Below are positions 57,222 through 64,000 of a stretch of DNA of 64,000 nucleotides, piece by piece (the stretch's first letter is position 1; every line of letters starts with the position of its first letter). Origin of the DNA: an uncultured Tateyamaria sp. (lineage in GTDB: Bacteria; Pseudomonadota; Alphaproteobacteria; Rhodobacterales; Rhodobacteraceae); NCBI RefSeq assembly GCF_947503465.1, contig NZ_CANNDN010000001.1:2191501-2255500 (forward strand), written 5' to 3'. A program made the position numbers and the translations under genes. The notes below the pieces were generated by a model. That model saw nothing but the letters and a program-made list of their open reading frames with translations, was not told where the DNA came from and did no database searches.

Positions 57222-57721
57222 TGCGGTGCTATGTCCTTATGGGGGTGTCAGGCTGCGGCAAATCATCCGTTGGAACGGCATTGCAGGTTCTGTGTGACCT
57301 CGACTTTGTCGATGGTGACGACCTGCACCCGCAACAAAACATCGACAAGATGGCGCGCGGTGTGCCTTTGAACGACGATGACCGCGCGCCTTGGTTGGCA
57401 GATGTGGGAAAGGCGTTGGCCCAGCATGACGGCGGTATCGCCATTGGATGTTCTGCTCTGAAGAAAACCTACCGGGACTGGATCCGCGAACACGTTGATG
57501 AGCCGGTGCATTTCCTGCATCTTGATGCCCCGCGCGACGTGCTGGCCAAGCGTGTTGCGCACCGTCCCGGCCACTTTATGCCTGCGTCTCTTTTGGACAG
57601 TCAGTTCGCCACGCTTGAGCGACTGCACCAGGACGAATGGGGTGGAGAGATCGATATCGCACGCCCCTTCGCTGAAGTGGTGGCCCAATCCGAAGCCTAT
57701 GTGCGGGAGACGATGATATGA
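57221..57721 (+). CDS. idnK: Gluconokinase
   Basis: A 166-residue GntK/IdnK-type kinase phosphorylating D-gluconate to 6-phosphogluconate. P-loop MGVSGCGKSSVGTAL is near residue 7. DLDFVDGDDLHPQQNIDKMA near 26 carries gluconokinase-typical DGDDLHP. ALKKTYRDWIR is near 79 and HRPGHFMPASLLDSQFATLE near 113. ATG at 57221 shares its A with the idnO stop; a GTG 3 nt earlier is also possible. The last 4 nt overlap the next gene. Confidence 0.92.
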   Translation: MRCYVLMGVSGCGKSSVGTALQVLCDLDFVDGDDLHPQQNIDKMARGVPLNDDDRAPWLADVGKALAQHDGGIAIGCSALKKTYRDWIREHVDEPVHFLHLDAPRDVLAKRVAHRPGHFMPASLLDSQFATLERLHQDEWGGEIDIARPFAEVVAQSEAYVRETMI

Positions 57722-58605
57722 GTGAGAAGATTGCCCTGATCGGAGCCGGGGCCATGGGTGGTGCAATCGGCACCCGATTGCTTGACACCGGCAACAGCCT
57801 GCGGGTCTTTGACCTTGATGATGCACGGGTTGACGCATTGGTGGCAAAGGGTGCAGTGGCCGCAGCATCGGCAGCAGATGCAGCACGCGATGCGGATTTT
57901 GTAATCACCAGCCTCAACGCCTCTCGCATCGTTGGACTTGCTGCATTTGGAAAGGACGGGATCGCGGATGGCGCCAAACCCGGCACCGTGATCATCGACA
58001 TGTCGTCGATCGAACCCGAAGCCACCCGCAAGTTTGCCAAGATGGCAGCTGAGAGGGGCCTCGCCTGGGTCGACAGTCCGCTGTCCGGCGGCGCCCCCAA
58101 AGCCTTGATCGGGGAACTGACCCTGATGGCAGGCGGAGAAGTTAAGGACGTGGAACGCGCCCATGTTGCGCTGAAACATGTAGCCTCGAACTACACACAC
58201 ATGGGGCCATCGGGCGCGGGCCAGACCACCAAACTGATCAACCAGGTGCTCTGCGGGCTCGGCTTTCTGGCGGTGGCCGAAGCCACTCAGCTTGCGCTCG
58301 ACGCCGGTGTGGATGCCGAAAAGATTCCGCAGGCGTTGAAGGGCGGACGGGCAGATTCGGCGTTGTTGCAGGAATACCTGCCCCGGTACGCCACCAAGGA
58401 TTACCGCCGCACGGGCCGCATCGACAACATGGTCAAGGATCTGAACATGGTAAACGATCTGGCCCGACATACCGGAACTTCGATGCCCATGACCGCGCTG
58501 TGCACTGAAATCCACCGCATGCTGACCGCCGCCGGTCTGGGCGGAGAGGACCAGGCGGCGTTGATGGAATTTTTCAGGGGCGCCAAAGAGGAGATAGTCG
58601 AATGA
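57718..58605 (+). CDS. Beta-hydroxyacid dehydrogenase (6PGDH/2-hydroxy-3-oxopropionate reductase-like)
   Basis: A 295-residue NAD(P)-dependent oxidoreductase. Rossmann motif LIGAGAMGGAIGTRL is near residue 7, substrate loop DSPLSGGAPKALIG near 120 and the catalytic Lys in GAGQTTKLINQVL near 170. It is too short for 6-phosphogluconate dehydrogenase (about 300 for the short form, 470 for the long form) to be excluded by length alone, but the beta-HAD signature fits tartronate-semialdehyde or related reductases. It is co-transcribed with gluconokinase and a small barrel protein. Confidence 0.82.
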   Translation: MSEKIALIGAGAMGGAIGTRLLDTGNSLRVFDLDDARVDALVAKGAVAAASAADAARDADFVITSLNASRIVGLAAFGKDGIADGAKPGTVIIDMSSIEPEATRKFAKMAAERGLAWVDSPLSGGAPKALIGELTLMAGGEVKDVERAHVALKHVASNYTHMGPSGAGQTTKLINQVLCGLGFLAVAEATQLALDAGVDAEKIPQALKGGRADSALLQEYLPRYATKDYRRTGRIDNMVKDLNMVNDLARHTGTSMPMTALCTEIHRMLTAAGLGGEDQAALMEFFRGAKEEIVE

Positions 58606-58934
58606 TCACACGATTTGCCATGTTCGAGGGATCGGTAAGGCCCGGCCAGACCGAGGCCTTCCGGGCCGCAGTGCTTGAAAGGCTGGTACCGCTTTGGACG
58701 CAGTTCCCAGGCAACACAGATGTCCGCGTGATGTTTGGCGAAGATCGGGACCAAGGTGCCCCCGAATTCCCGTTGATCCTGGCCATCACCTATCCGGACG
58801 CGGCGGCGATGGAAGGTGCCTTGGGCAGCCCATACCGGGCGCAGTCGCGCGATGTGACGGCAGAGATTGTGGCAGAGCATTTCGATGGCCACATCCACCA
58901 TCACGTCACCCAGTTGAACGCGTATCAGGCCTGA
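58602..58934 (+). CDS. Small ferredoxin-fold (dimeric alpha-beta barrel) protein
   Basis: A 110-residue protein: MITRFAMFEGSVRPGQTEAF, then LVPLWTQFPGNTDVRVMFGE and LILAITYPDAAAMEGALGSP. The strand-helix-strand pattern and length suggest an EthD/ABM-like dimeric alpha-beta barrel. Such proteins often isomerise or bind sugar acids; the exact role is unknown. The C-terminal region is His-rich (HFDGHIHHHV), possibly a metal site. It overlaps both neighbours' coding limits closely (4-nt overlap upstream, 3-nt gap downstream). Confidence 0.65.
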   Translation: MITRFAMFEGSVRPGQTEAFRAAVLERLVPLWTQFPGNTDVRVMFGEDRDQGAPEFPLILAITYPDAAAMEGALGSPYRAQSRDVTAEIVAEHFDGHIHHHVTQLNAYQA

Positions 58935-58937
58935 GAC

Positions 58938-59942
58938 ATGAGCGTGCGCGTCACCATGCGAGACGTGGCACAGGCCGTGGGCATGTCGCCGATGACGGTC
59001 AGCCGCGCGCTCCGTGATGACCGCACCGTCAATGCAAAGACGCGCGCGAAGGTGCGGCAGGTTGCAGACGACCTCGGGTATGTCTACGACAGCACGGCCC
59101 AGGCCTTTCGCACGCAAAAAAGCGGGTTTGTTGCCGTCACATTACCCTCCGTCAACAATGCCAACTTCGCCGAAACATTCCGTGCGCTGACGAACGGATT
59201 GGGTGCGGCGGGGTTGCAGCTGCTTTTGGGCAGCACAAACTACCGGGTGGAGCGGGAGGAAGAGTTGGTGCGCCAGCTTCTGACCCGCAACCCGGAGGCG
59301 TTGGTTTTGACCGGCGGCCATCACACGGATGAGACCCGCAAATTGGTGCTGGGCCGGGGCCTTCCGGTGATCGAAATGTGGGATTTGCCCGTGGACCCGC
59401 TGGGCCATGTGGTCGGCTTCTCAAACAGCGGCGCCATGGCACATATTGTCGAGCATCTGGCCGCAACAGGACACCGGAAACTGGCCTTTGTCGGCGCGTC
59501 CAAAGGTGCAGATATGCGCGGTGCGGCGCGGCGCGCAGGTGTCGTGGCGGCGGCGCGTGCATATGGGTTACCCGAGGTTGCGATGATCGACGCAGGCCCC
59601 GCGCCCGTGTCCATGCGCCACGGCGCTGCGGTGATCGAGGCGATGGGACGGGACGTGGCGCAATACGACGCGCTTGTCTGCGTGTCCGACCCGGTGGCCT
59701 TTGGCTGCCTCAGTGCCGTACAACGCATCGGCCTGTCGGTGCCGGATGATCTGGCCATCACCGGCTTTGGTCACTTCGAGGTGGCCAAAGTGTCAAATCC
59801 CCGGATCACCACGGTGAACGTGCAAGCCGAAGACATCGGGCGGCAGGTTGTGAGCCTCTTGCAAGGGATTTTCGACGGAGAGGTCGACGCACCAGTGCGG
59901 GTCGATGTGGGGTCAGAGTTGGTGGTCGGGGAGACGAGTTAA
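58938..59942 (+). CDS. LacI-family regulator, GntR/IdnR-like
   Basis: A 334-residue repressor. The helix-turn-helix is VTMRDVAQAVGMSPMTVSRA with hinge helix GYVYDSTAQAF. The sugar-binding core follows, including GFVAVTLPSVNNANFAETFR, ITGFGHFEVAKVSNPRITTV. The sequence is closest in style to gluconate repressors, and it ends the idnO operon, so it likely binds the tandem operators at 56396-56425 and releases them with gluconate, idonate or a phosphate. Start ATG at 58938, 3 nt after the previous stop. Confidence 0.87.
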   Translation: MSVRVTMRDVAQAVGMSPMTVSRALRDDRTVNAKTRAKVRQVADDLGYVYDSTAQAFRTQKSGFVAVTLPSVNNANFAETFRALTNGLGAAGLQLLLGSTNYRVEREEELVRQLLTRNPEALVLTGGHHTDETRKLVLGRGLPVIEMWDLPVDPLGHVVGFSNSGAMAHIVEHLAATGHRKLAFVGASKGADMRGAARRAGVVAAARAYGLPEVAMIDAGPAPVSMRHGAAVIEAMGRDVAQYDALVCVSDPVAFGCLSAVQRIGLSVPDDLAITGFGHFEVAKVSNPRITTVNVQAEDIGRQVVSLLQGIFDGEVDAPVRVDVGSELVVGETS

Positions 59943-59966
59943 GGCGCTATTCACCTTGCTCGGAAA

Positions 59967-60206
59967 TCATGAAACGCTCACCAATTGGATTTCCACGGCT
60001 GTCATAGGTCTGGCCGGACACACCGCCCAACAGCAGCTCATTCCGAAGAAACTTACGGCGACAACGGCAAGGATTGCCCCCGCAATTGCGCTGAAGACTA
60101 GGAACCCAACCGCAGTCGAAAAGAAAAAGCGCAAGTGATTGATTATGAACCGCAAAAGCGACGTTCCACTTGAAACATAGGTATTGAGCGGGTCCTCACA
60201 CCCCAC
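59967..60206 (-). CDS. Possible small membrane protein (weak)
   Basis: The 253-bp gap between two convergent LacI genes holds a minus-strand frame of 79 codons from GTG at 60206, overlapping the lacI stop by 11 nt. It has two hydrophobic stretches (FRFFF..., VGFLVFSAIAGAILAVVAVS, FFGMSCCWAV). No ribosome-binding site is evident and no family is recognised. It may be a chance frame; listed because the gap has nothing better. Confidence 0.22.
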   Translation of the reverse strand: MGCEDPLNTYVSSGTSLLRFIINHLRFFFSTAVGFLVFSAIAGAILAVVAVSFFGMSCCWAVCPARPMTAVEIQLVSVS

Positions 60207-61239
60207 TGTTCCGCACAGTGGACCCCGGGATCAAGCGAAACCCGATATCCATGCAGGTCGGCACGGGTTCATCCGTCAGCCGGCCCATCATCATCTCGGC
60301 CGCCTTTTGGCCCAACCGCAGATGCGGGACATGGCAGGACGTGAGACGCCGGTTCATCACGGACGCAATAGGCAAGTCGCCCCAACCTGCGATGCCGATA
60401 TCGCCCGGCACGGTCAGGCCCTTGGCGTCGCAATATTGCAAGCCACCAAAGGCCATCGCGTCGTTCTGATAGAAAATACACTCGATATCCCGCGCCGCAC
60501 CCAACAGTTGCTCGGTGCCGTAAAAGCCGGGGTAGTACGTCGCGGTGTCGTGCAGGCACAGCTGCTTCACCACGGCCCCGCCCGCCCCCTCAACAGCTTT
60601 GCAAAAGCCATGCAACCGCTCGGTCGCGGCGTTGGCCGTGTCATGGGACGTGCCCACATAGCCGATGTTTTTATACCCCAGCGAGGTCAGGTAACGGCCC
60701 ATGTCAAATCCGCTGTCGAAGTGGTTGATGCCCACACTCATATCAAGCGGAGAGGAGTTCAGATCCCAAATCTCGACAACCGGAATCCCCGCATTGCGCA
60801 GCATGTCCGCCGCGCGGGGCGAATGGTAGCGCCCGGTCAGGATGAGGCCCGCAGGCTGCCATGACAGCACGGTCCTGATCCAGTTCTCTTCCTCTTCCAG
60901 CGTGTGCTGCGTGAGGCCCAGAACGGACTGATATCCGAAGATCCCAAGCTTGCGATCGATGCCCTCCAGCACCTGCGCGAACACCTCGTTGCCAAGGTCC
61001 GGAATGGAAACACCAATGAAGGTCGAGCTCTGGTCACCCGCAAAAACCGTTGCCAGGCGATTCGGTAGATAGCCCAGCGCATCCACCTGCGCCATCACCT
61101 TGACCCGTGTGTTTTCCGAGTACCCCCCCTCACCCCGCAAAACACGGCTGGCCGTCATCTTTGAGACACCGGCTGCACGAGCTACTTGAGACAGGCTTAC
61201 TTTATTGTTTTTATTTGATTTATCCACGTTCACAGCCAT
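60196..61239 (-). CDS. LacI-family regulator divergent from the ABC importer
   Basis: A 347-residue repressor. Helix-turn-helix: VSLSQVARAAGVSKMTASRV, hinge GYLPNRLATVFAG. The effector domain includes IGVSIPDLGNEVFAQVLEGI and IGIAGWGDLPIASVMNRRLT. It diverges from the ABC operon across 115 bp containing two copies of GTTACGGGTAAC, so it probably represses both itself and the importer. It shares general similarity with the other LacI protein but faces a different operator sequence. Confidence 0.88.
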   Translation of the reverse strand: MAVNVDKSNKNNKVSLSQVARAAGVSKMTASRVLRGEGGYSENTRVKVMAQVDALGYLPNRLATVFAGDQSSTFIGVSIPDLGNEVFAQVLEGIDRKLGIFGYQSVLGLTQHTLEEEENWIRTVLSWQPAGLILTGRYHSPRAADMLRNAGIPVVEIWDLNSSPLDMSVGINHFDSGFDMGRYLTSLGYKNIGYVGTSHDTANAATERLHGFCKAVEGAGGAVVKQLCLHDTATYYPGFYGTEQLLGAARDIECIFYQNDAMAFGGLQYCDAKGLTVPGDIGIAGWGDLPIASVMNRRLTSCHVPHLRLGQKAAEMMMGRLTDEPVPTCMDIGFRLIPGSTVRNSGV

Positions 61240-61244
61240 TTTAC

Positions 61245-61256
61245 GTTACGGGTAAC
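61245..61256. promoter_or_regulatory. LacI-type operator GTTACGGGTAAC, copy 1
   Basis: Inverted repeat GTTAC-gg-GTAAC, 5 bp before the lacI ATG (61239 on the minus strand), within the longer shared block CGTTACGGGTAACT. In this place it would block the regulator's own translation start or transcription. Confidence 0.75.
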
Positions 61257-61301
61257 TTAAGCCTTGACACCTTGCGCGATCTGCCCCGATGCTAGCGTAA
61301 C

Positions 61302-61313
61302 GTTACGGGTAAC
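61302..61313. promoter_or_regulatory. LacI-type operator GTTACGGGTAAC, copy 2 at the ABC promoter
   Basis: Second copy 57 bp from the first, about five to six DNA turns, which would permit looping. It follows a -35-like TTGACA at 61264-61269 and a weak -10 (GATGCT near 61289), so it would overlap the transcription start of the ABC importer operon. The ATPase start is at 61355. Confidence 0.75.
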
Positions 61314-61354
61314 TCAACGGGGAGGTTGGGTTCCGTAGCCCCGGAGGAGACGTT

Positions 61355-62881
61355 ATGCCTGACCTTCAGACAGGTCTGTTTTTCGACAGCATCGACAAGC
61401 ATTTCGGCGGGACTTATGCGCTGAAAGATGTGTCGCTGACCGTTGGCCGAGGCGAGATTGTTGCCCTGCTGGGCGAAAACGGTGCCGGCAAATCGACCCT
61501 GATCAAAGTCTTGGGCGGCATCCACACTGCAGACGCAGGCCGGGTGCTGATTGACGGCGAACCCTACCAACATAAACCCGCCGGATTCGGTGAACGTCAA
61601 AAGGTGGCGTTCATCCACCAGGACCTGGGCCTGATCGAATGGATGACGGTGGCCGAAAACATCGGCCTTGCCTTGGGTTTCTCGCGCAGGAACGGTCTGA
61701 TCCGCTGGAAGGATGTTGAACATTTCGCTGTCGAGGCATTGCGCAAGGTCGACGCGGAATTTGATCCCACAACCCGGGTCGAGGATTTGACCCGAACGGA
61801 AAAGTCGCTTGTGGCCATTGCCCGCGCCCTGGCCGTCGACAGTGAGTTCCTGGTGCTGGACGAACCCACGGCATCGTTGCCCGCTGACGAGGTTGAACGG
61901 CTGTTTGTGGCCATCCGCCCTCTGCGTGAAAAAGGCGTTGGCATGATCTATGTCAGCCACCGCCTTGATGAGATTTTCCAGATCGCCGACCGCGTGGCCG
62001 TGCTACGCGACGGGGCCATGGTCGGTGTTCGCAGCATTGACCACACAACTCCTGAAGAATTGGTACAAAAGATTGTCGGGCGCAAAACGCGCGAGACCGT
62101 CAAAGCCACCGACGCCATCGGCGAGGCCGTTTTGTCTTTGCGCAACTTTGAAGTGCCGGGCATGCAACGTCTGGGTTTCGATCTGCAGAAGAACGAGGTG
62201 CTTGGCCTGGTGGGTCTGCGTGGTGCCGGCCACGAGGCGATCTCGCGCGCGCTGTTCGGTCTGGTGCCCTTTGCGGGCCAAGTGACATTGGACGGGCAGA
62301 TCCCCGACTTGTCGTCACCGCAAAAGGCACTTCATTCCGGTGTGGGCCTTGTTGCCAAGGACCGCACAGAAGAATCCGTGGCGATGAGCCTGTCGATCCG
62401 GGAGAACACGTTTCTCAACCCCGACGGGATTGGCCGGAAACTGCTGAGCATGCTGTCACCCCGGGTCGAGGCCGATCAGGCCGCGATCATAGGTGCAGAA
62501 TTGGGCCTGTCCCCAAACGATCCAAGCCTCGCCATCGAAGCCTTGTCTGGCGGAAACCAACAGAAGGTCGTCATTGGCCGCTGGCTTGCGACCAAACGCA
62601 AACTCCTGATTTGCGAAGACCCTACTGCGGGCGTGGACGTGGGGGCGAAATCAGAAATCTACGCGCTGCTGAACCGCGCCTTGGGCGATGGCGTCGCGAT
62701 CCTGATCATGTCCACCGATTTCGAGGAAATCGCAACAATCTGTCACCGGGCCATCGTGTTCAGTCAGGGCGCGATCGTGGACGAATTGAGCGGCACGCGT
62801 CTGACCACGGAAAACCTGATCCAATCGGCGTCGGCCGGGAACATCAAGACAGAAGGGGGCGGTGCGCATGCAGTCGCTTGA
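61355..62881 (+). CDS. Sugar ABC importer ATPase (two-domain, RbsA/MglA type)
   Basis: A 508-residue ATPase with tandem ABC domains. Domain 1: Walker A LLGENGAGKSTLIKVLGG near residue 36 and Walker B FLVLDEPTASLP near 163. Its signature is VEDLTRTEKSLVAIARALA, a degenerate form without LSGG. Domain 2: signature EALSGGNQQKVVIGRWL near 395 and Walker B LLICEDPTAGVDVG near 418. Its Walker A is degenerate (VGLRGAGHEAISRAL), as normal for RbsA-like proteins. GGAGGAGACGTT precedes the ATG. It powers uptake with the permease and binding protein that follow. Confidence 0.92.
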   Translation: MPDLQTGLFFDSIDKHFGGTYALKDVSLTVGRGEIVALLGENGAGKSTLIKVLGGIHTADAGRVLIDGEPYQHKPAGFGERQKVAFIHQDLGLIEWMTVAENIGLALGFSRRNGLIRWKDVEHFAVEALRKVDAEFDPTTRVEDLTRTEKSLVAIARALAVDSEFLVLDEPTASLPADEVERLFVAIRPLREKGVGMIYVSHRLDEIFQIADRVAVLRDGAMVGVRSIDHTTPEELVQKIVGRKTRETVKATDAIGEAVLSLRNFEVPGMQRLGFDLQKNEVLGLVGLRGAGHEAISRALFGLVPFAGQVTLDGQIPDLSSPQKALHSGVGLVAKDRTEESVAMSLSIRENTFLNPDGIGRKLLSMLSPRVEADQAAIIGAELGLSPNDPSLAIEALSGGNQQKVVIGRWLATKRKLLICEDPTAGVDVGAKSEIYALLNRALGDGVAILIMSTDFEEIATICHRAIVFSQGAIVDELSGTRLTTENLIQSASAGNIKTEGGGAHAVA

Positions 62882-63890
62882 ATCCAGCGCACTCGAGCCT
62901 ACAAAGGCCGAACTCAAAGGGCTGCCGATGGGCAAGCGTTTGATGCGGTTCCTGCCGGTCTATGGTCTGGTGATCCTGACCGTGTTTCTGATCGGTCTGT
63001 TTTCGGTCCTGTTGCCCAACACGTTCCCTACACTGCTGAACCTGCGGTCCATCATCTCGGACAAGGCGATCATTGCGTTGCTGTCATTGGGGGCGATGAT
63101 CCCGATGGCAGCCGGGCGGATCGACCTGACCGTGGGATACGGCATCGTATTGTGGCACATTCTCGCCATCAGCCTCCAGACCATGCTCGGCCTGCCCTGG
63201 CCCATCGCGGTGGCGATCGTGCTGCTGCTGGGCGCAATCACCGGTTTCCTGAATGGTTTGCTGGTTGAGGTTGCCAAAATCGACAGTTTCATCGCCACGT
63301 TGGGCACGGGCACGGTGCTGTACGCGCTGGCGCTGTGGCACACAGGCGGTCGGCAGATGGTGGGGCTGTTGCCGGATGGCTTCTATGCCCTGAACACCAC
63401 CTTCGTCTTTGGCCTGCCCATCACCGCCTACTATCTAATCGTGATCACGGTCGTGATGTGGGTCGTGCTCGAATACACGCCGGTCGGCCGGTACCTTTAT
63501 GCCATCGGCGCCAACCAGCGCGCCGCGCAGCTCAACGGTATTCCCACCCGGAAATACGTGATCGGCGCCTTTGTCGCCTCGGGCACGATGACAGCCCTCG
63601 CAGGTGTGCTGCTGGCTGCGAAGCTGAGGATCGGTCAGGCCTCTGTGGGACTTGAGTTCCTGCTGCCGGCCCTTGTGGGCGCATTCCTTGGCTCAACCAC
63701 CATCAAGCCCGGACGGGTCAACGTATGGGGCACCGTTGTCGGTGTCGTCATTCTGGCTGTTGGCATTTCAGGCATTCAACAATTTGGCGGCTCCTTCTGG
63801 GTCGAGCCGCTGTTCAACGGAGTCACCCTGCTGGTTGCCATCGGCATCGCAGGCTACGCGCAGCGCAAAAAAGGTGCAGACAAGCGCTGA
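62868..63890 (+). CDS. Sugar ABC importer permease (RbsC type)
   Basis: A 340-residue inner-membrane protein with about eight to ten spans of the BPD_transp_2 family. Marks: LNLRSIISDKAIIALLSLGA near residue 57, AAGRIDLTVGYGIVLWHILA near 81 and ALVGAFLGSTTIKPGRVNVW near 265. ATG at 62868 overlaps the ATPase end by 14 nt; a GTG at 62862 is also in frame. Substrate is probably a sugar or sugar acid used by the adjoining idonate/gluconate genes. Confidence 0.9.
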   Translation: MQSLESSALEPTKAELKGLPMGKRLMRFLPVYGLVILTVFLIGLFSVLLPNTFPTLLNLRSIISDKAIIALLSLGAMIPMAAGRIDLTVGYGIVLWHILAISLQTMLGLPWPIAVAIVLLLGAITGFLNGLLVEVAKIDSFIATLGTGTVLYALALWHTGGRQMVGLLPDGFYALNTTFVFGLPITAYYLIVITVVMWVVLEYTPVGRYLYAIGANQRAAQLNGIPTRKYVIGAFVASGTMTALAGVLLAAKLRIGQASVGLEFLLPALVGAFLGSTTIKPGRVNVWGTVVGVVILAVGISGIQQFGGSFWVEPLFNGVTLLVAIGIAGYAQRKKGADKR

Positions 63891-63916
63891 CGCACCAATT
63901 GCAAAGGGAGGAAACC

Positions 63917-64000
63917 ATGCAAAAACGTACATTCCTGGCTGGATTGACGGCCACGACAATGATGACCGCCGTTCCGGCCCTGGCCGAGTGGGATGGCCCG
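63917..64000 (+). CDS. Sugar ABC importer binding protein (partial, start only)
   Basis: ATG at 63917 with AAGGGAGGAA upstream opens a frame running off the window. The 28 visible codons give MQKRTFLAGLTATTMMTAVP and ALAEWDGP: a signal peptide with cleavage after ALA. Position after ATPase and permease marks it as the periplasmic binding protein of the importer. Confidence 0.8.
   Translation, partial: MQKRTFLAGLTATTMMTAVPALAEWDGP

Noticed and set aside
1-64000. tRNA/rRNA genes, CRISPR arrays, insertion sequences, prophage or integrase genes
   Set aside because: No cloverleaf-like sequence, spaced direct-repeat array, transposase or integrase motif was seen on reading the window.

Overview
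The window is dense, high-GC, strongly operonic DNA. Many neighbouring genes overlap by 1-4 nt (ATGA, GTGA, TTGA, TGATG). It looks like chromosomal DNA of a marine Rhodobacteraceae (Roseobacter-group) alphaproteobacterium. Supporting gene content: FtsK-DapC order, TAXI-TRAP transport, seven-gene Mrp antiporter, VC_2705-type symporter with DUF4212, DUF3305/DUF3306/FdhX formate dehydrogenase accessory genes, HemP, and an Irr-type iron box. No rRNA, tRNA, CRISPR, prophage or insertion sequence was seen.

Layout. 1-9.1 kb: housekeeping genes (partial ftsK, dapC, an amidase, a UbiH-type hydroxylase, Trm112, a Lon-substrate-binding-domain protein, CnoX, a GNAT, exonuclease III). 9.4-12.6 kb: TAXI-TRAP uptake system with an internal terminator. 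12.6-20.3 kb: an OxyR-like regulator with Arg at the peroxidatic Cys position and an ATAG-N7-CTAT site, then a tandem universal stress protein coupled to mrpABCDEFG. 20.3-25.8 kb: a membrane-anchored DnaQ-like exonuclease, a small membrane protein, a CBS/DUF294 nucleotidyltransferase-like protein, and an acetate-type Na+ symporter pair. 26.1-28.7 kb: adk and acs, sharing one nucleotide.

29-49.6 kb is the main accessory block, a membrane-bound formate dehydrogenase island. It has a sensor kinase; a tungstate importer tupBCA whose tupB seems to start at ATC; DUF6505, a biotin/lipoate-ligase-like protein, an Mrp Fe-S ATPase and DUF6494; a cytochrome c whose N-terminal half looks like a shrunken TupA/ModA-type binding protein; a polyferredoxin; DUF3305, DUF3306, TorD, FdhX, FdhA (Cys form), FdhB; an antisense secreted-protein gene; FdhC; a WD40-cytochrome c fusion; a 41-residue membrane peptide; and an NtrC-like regulator lacking the GAFTGA loop. 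Tungsten import, cofactor and Fe-S assembly, the enzyme, its likely electron acceptors and a possible two-component pair are thus together.

49.6-55.2 kb is an iron-related region that is partly decaying: remnants of a di-heme oxidoreductase and a second imelysin, an imelysin with a large in-frame internal deletion, Dps behind a perfect Irr-type box, two related hypothetical genes, HemP and a ferric-iron binding protein. Three copies of a GACTGAAATAGTC-like element occur, two before fbpA and one before the formate dehydrogenase operon. 55.3-64 kb is an L-idonate/gluconate catabolic cluster (idnD divergent from idnO-gluconokinase-hydroxyacid dehydrogenase) with two LacI regulators, two operator types and a ribose-type ABC importer cut by the window end.
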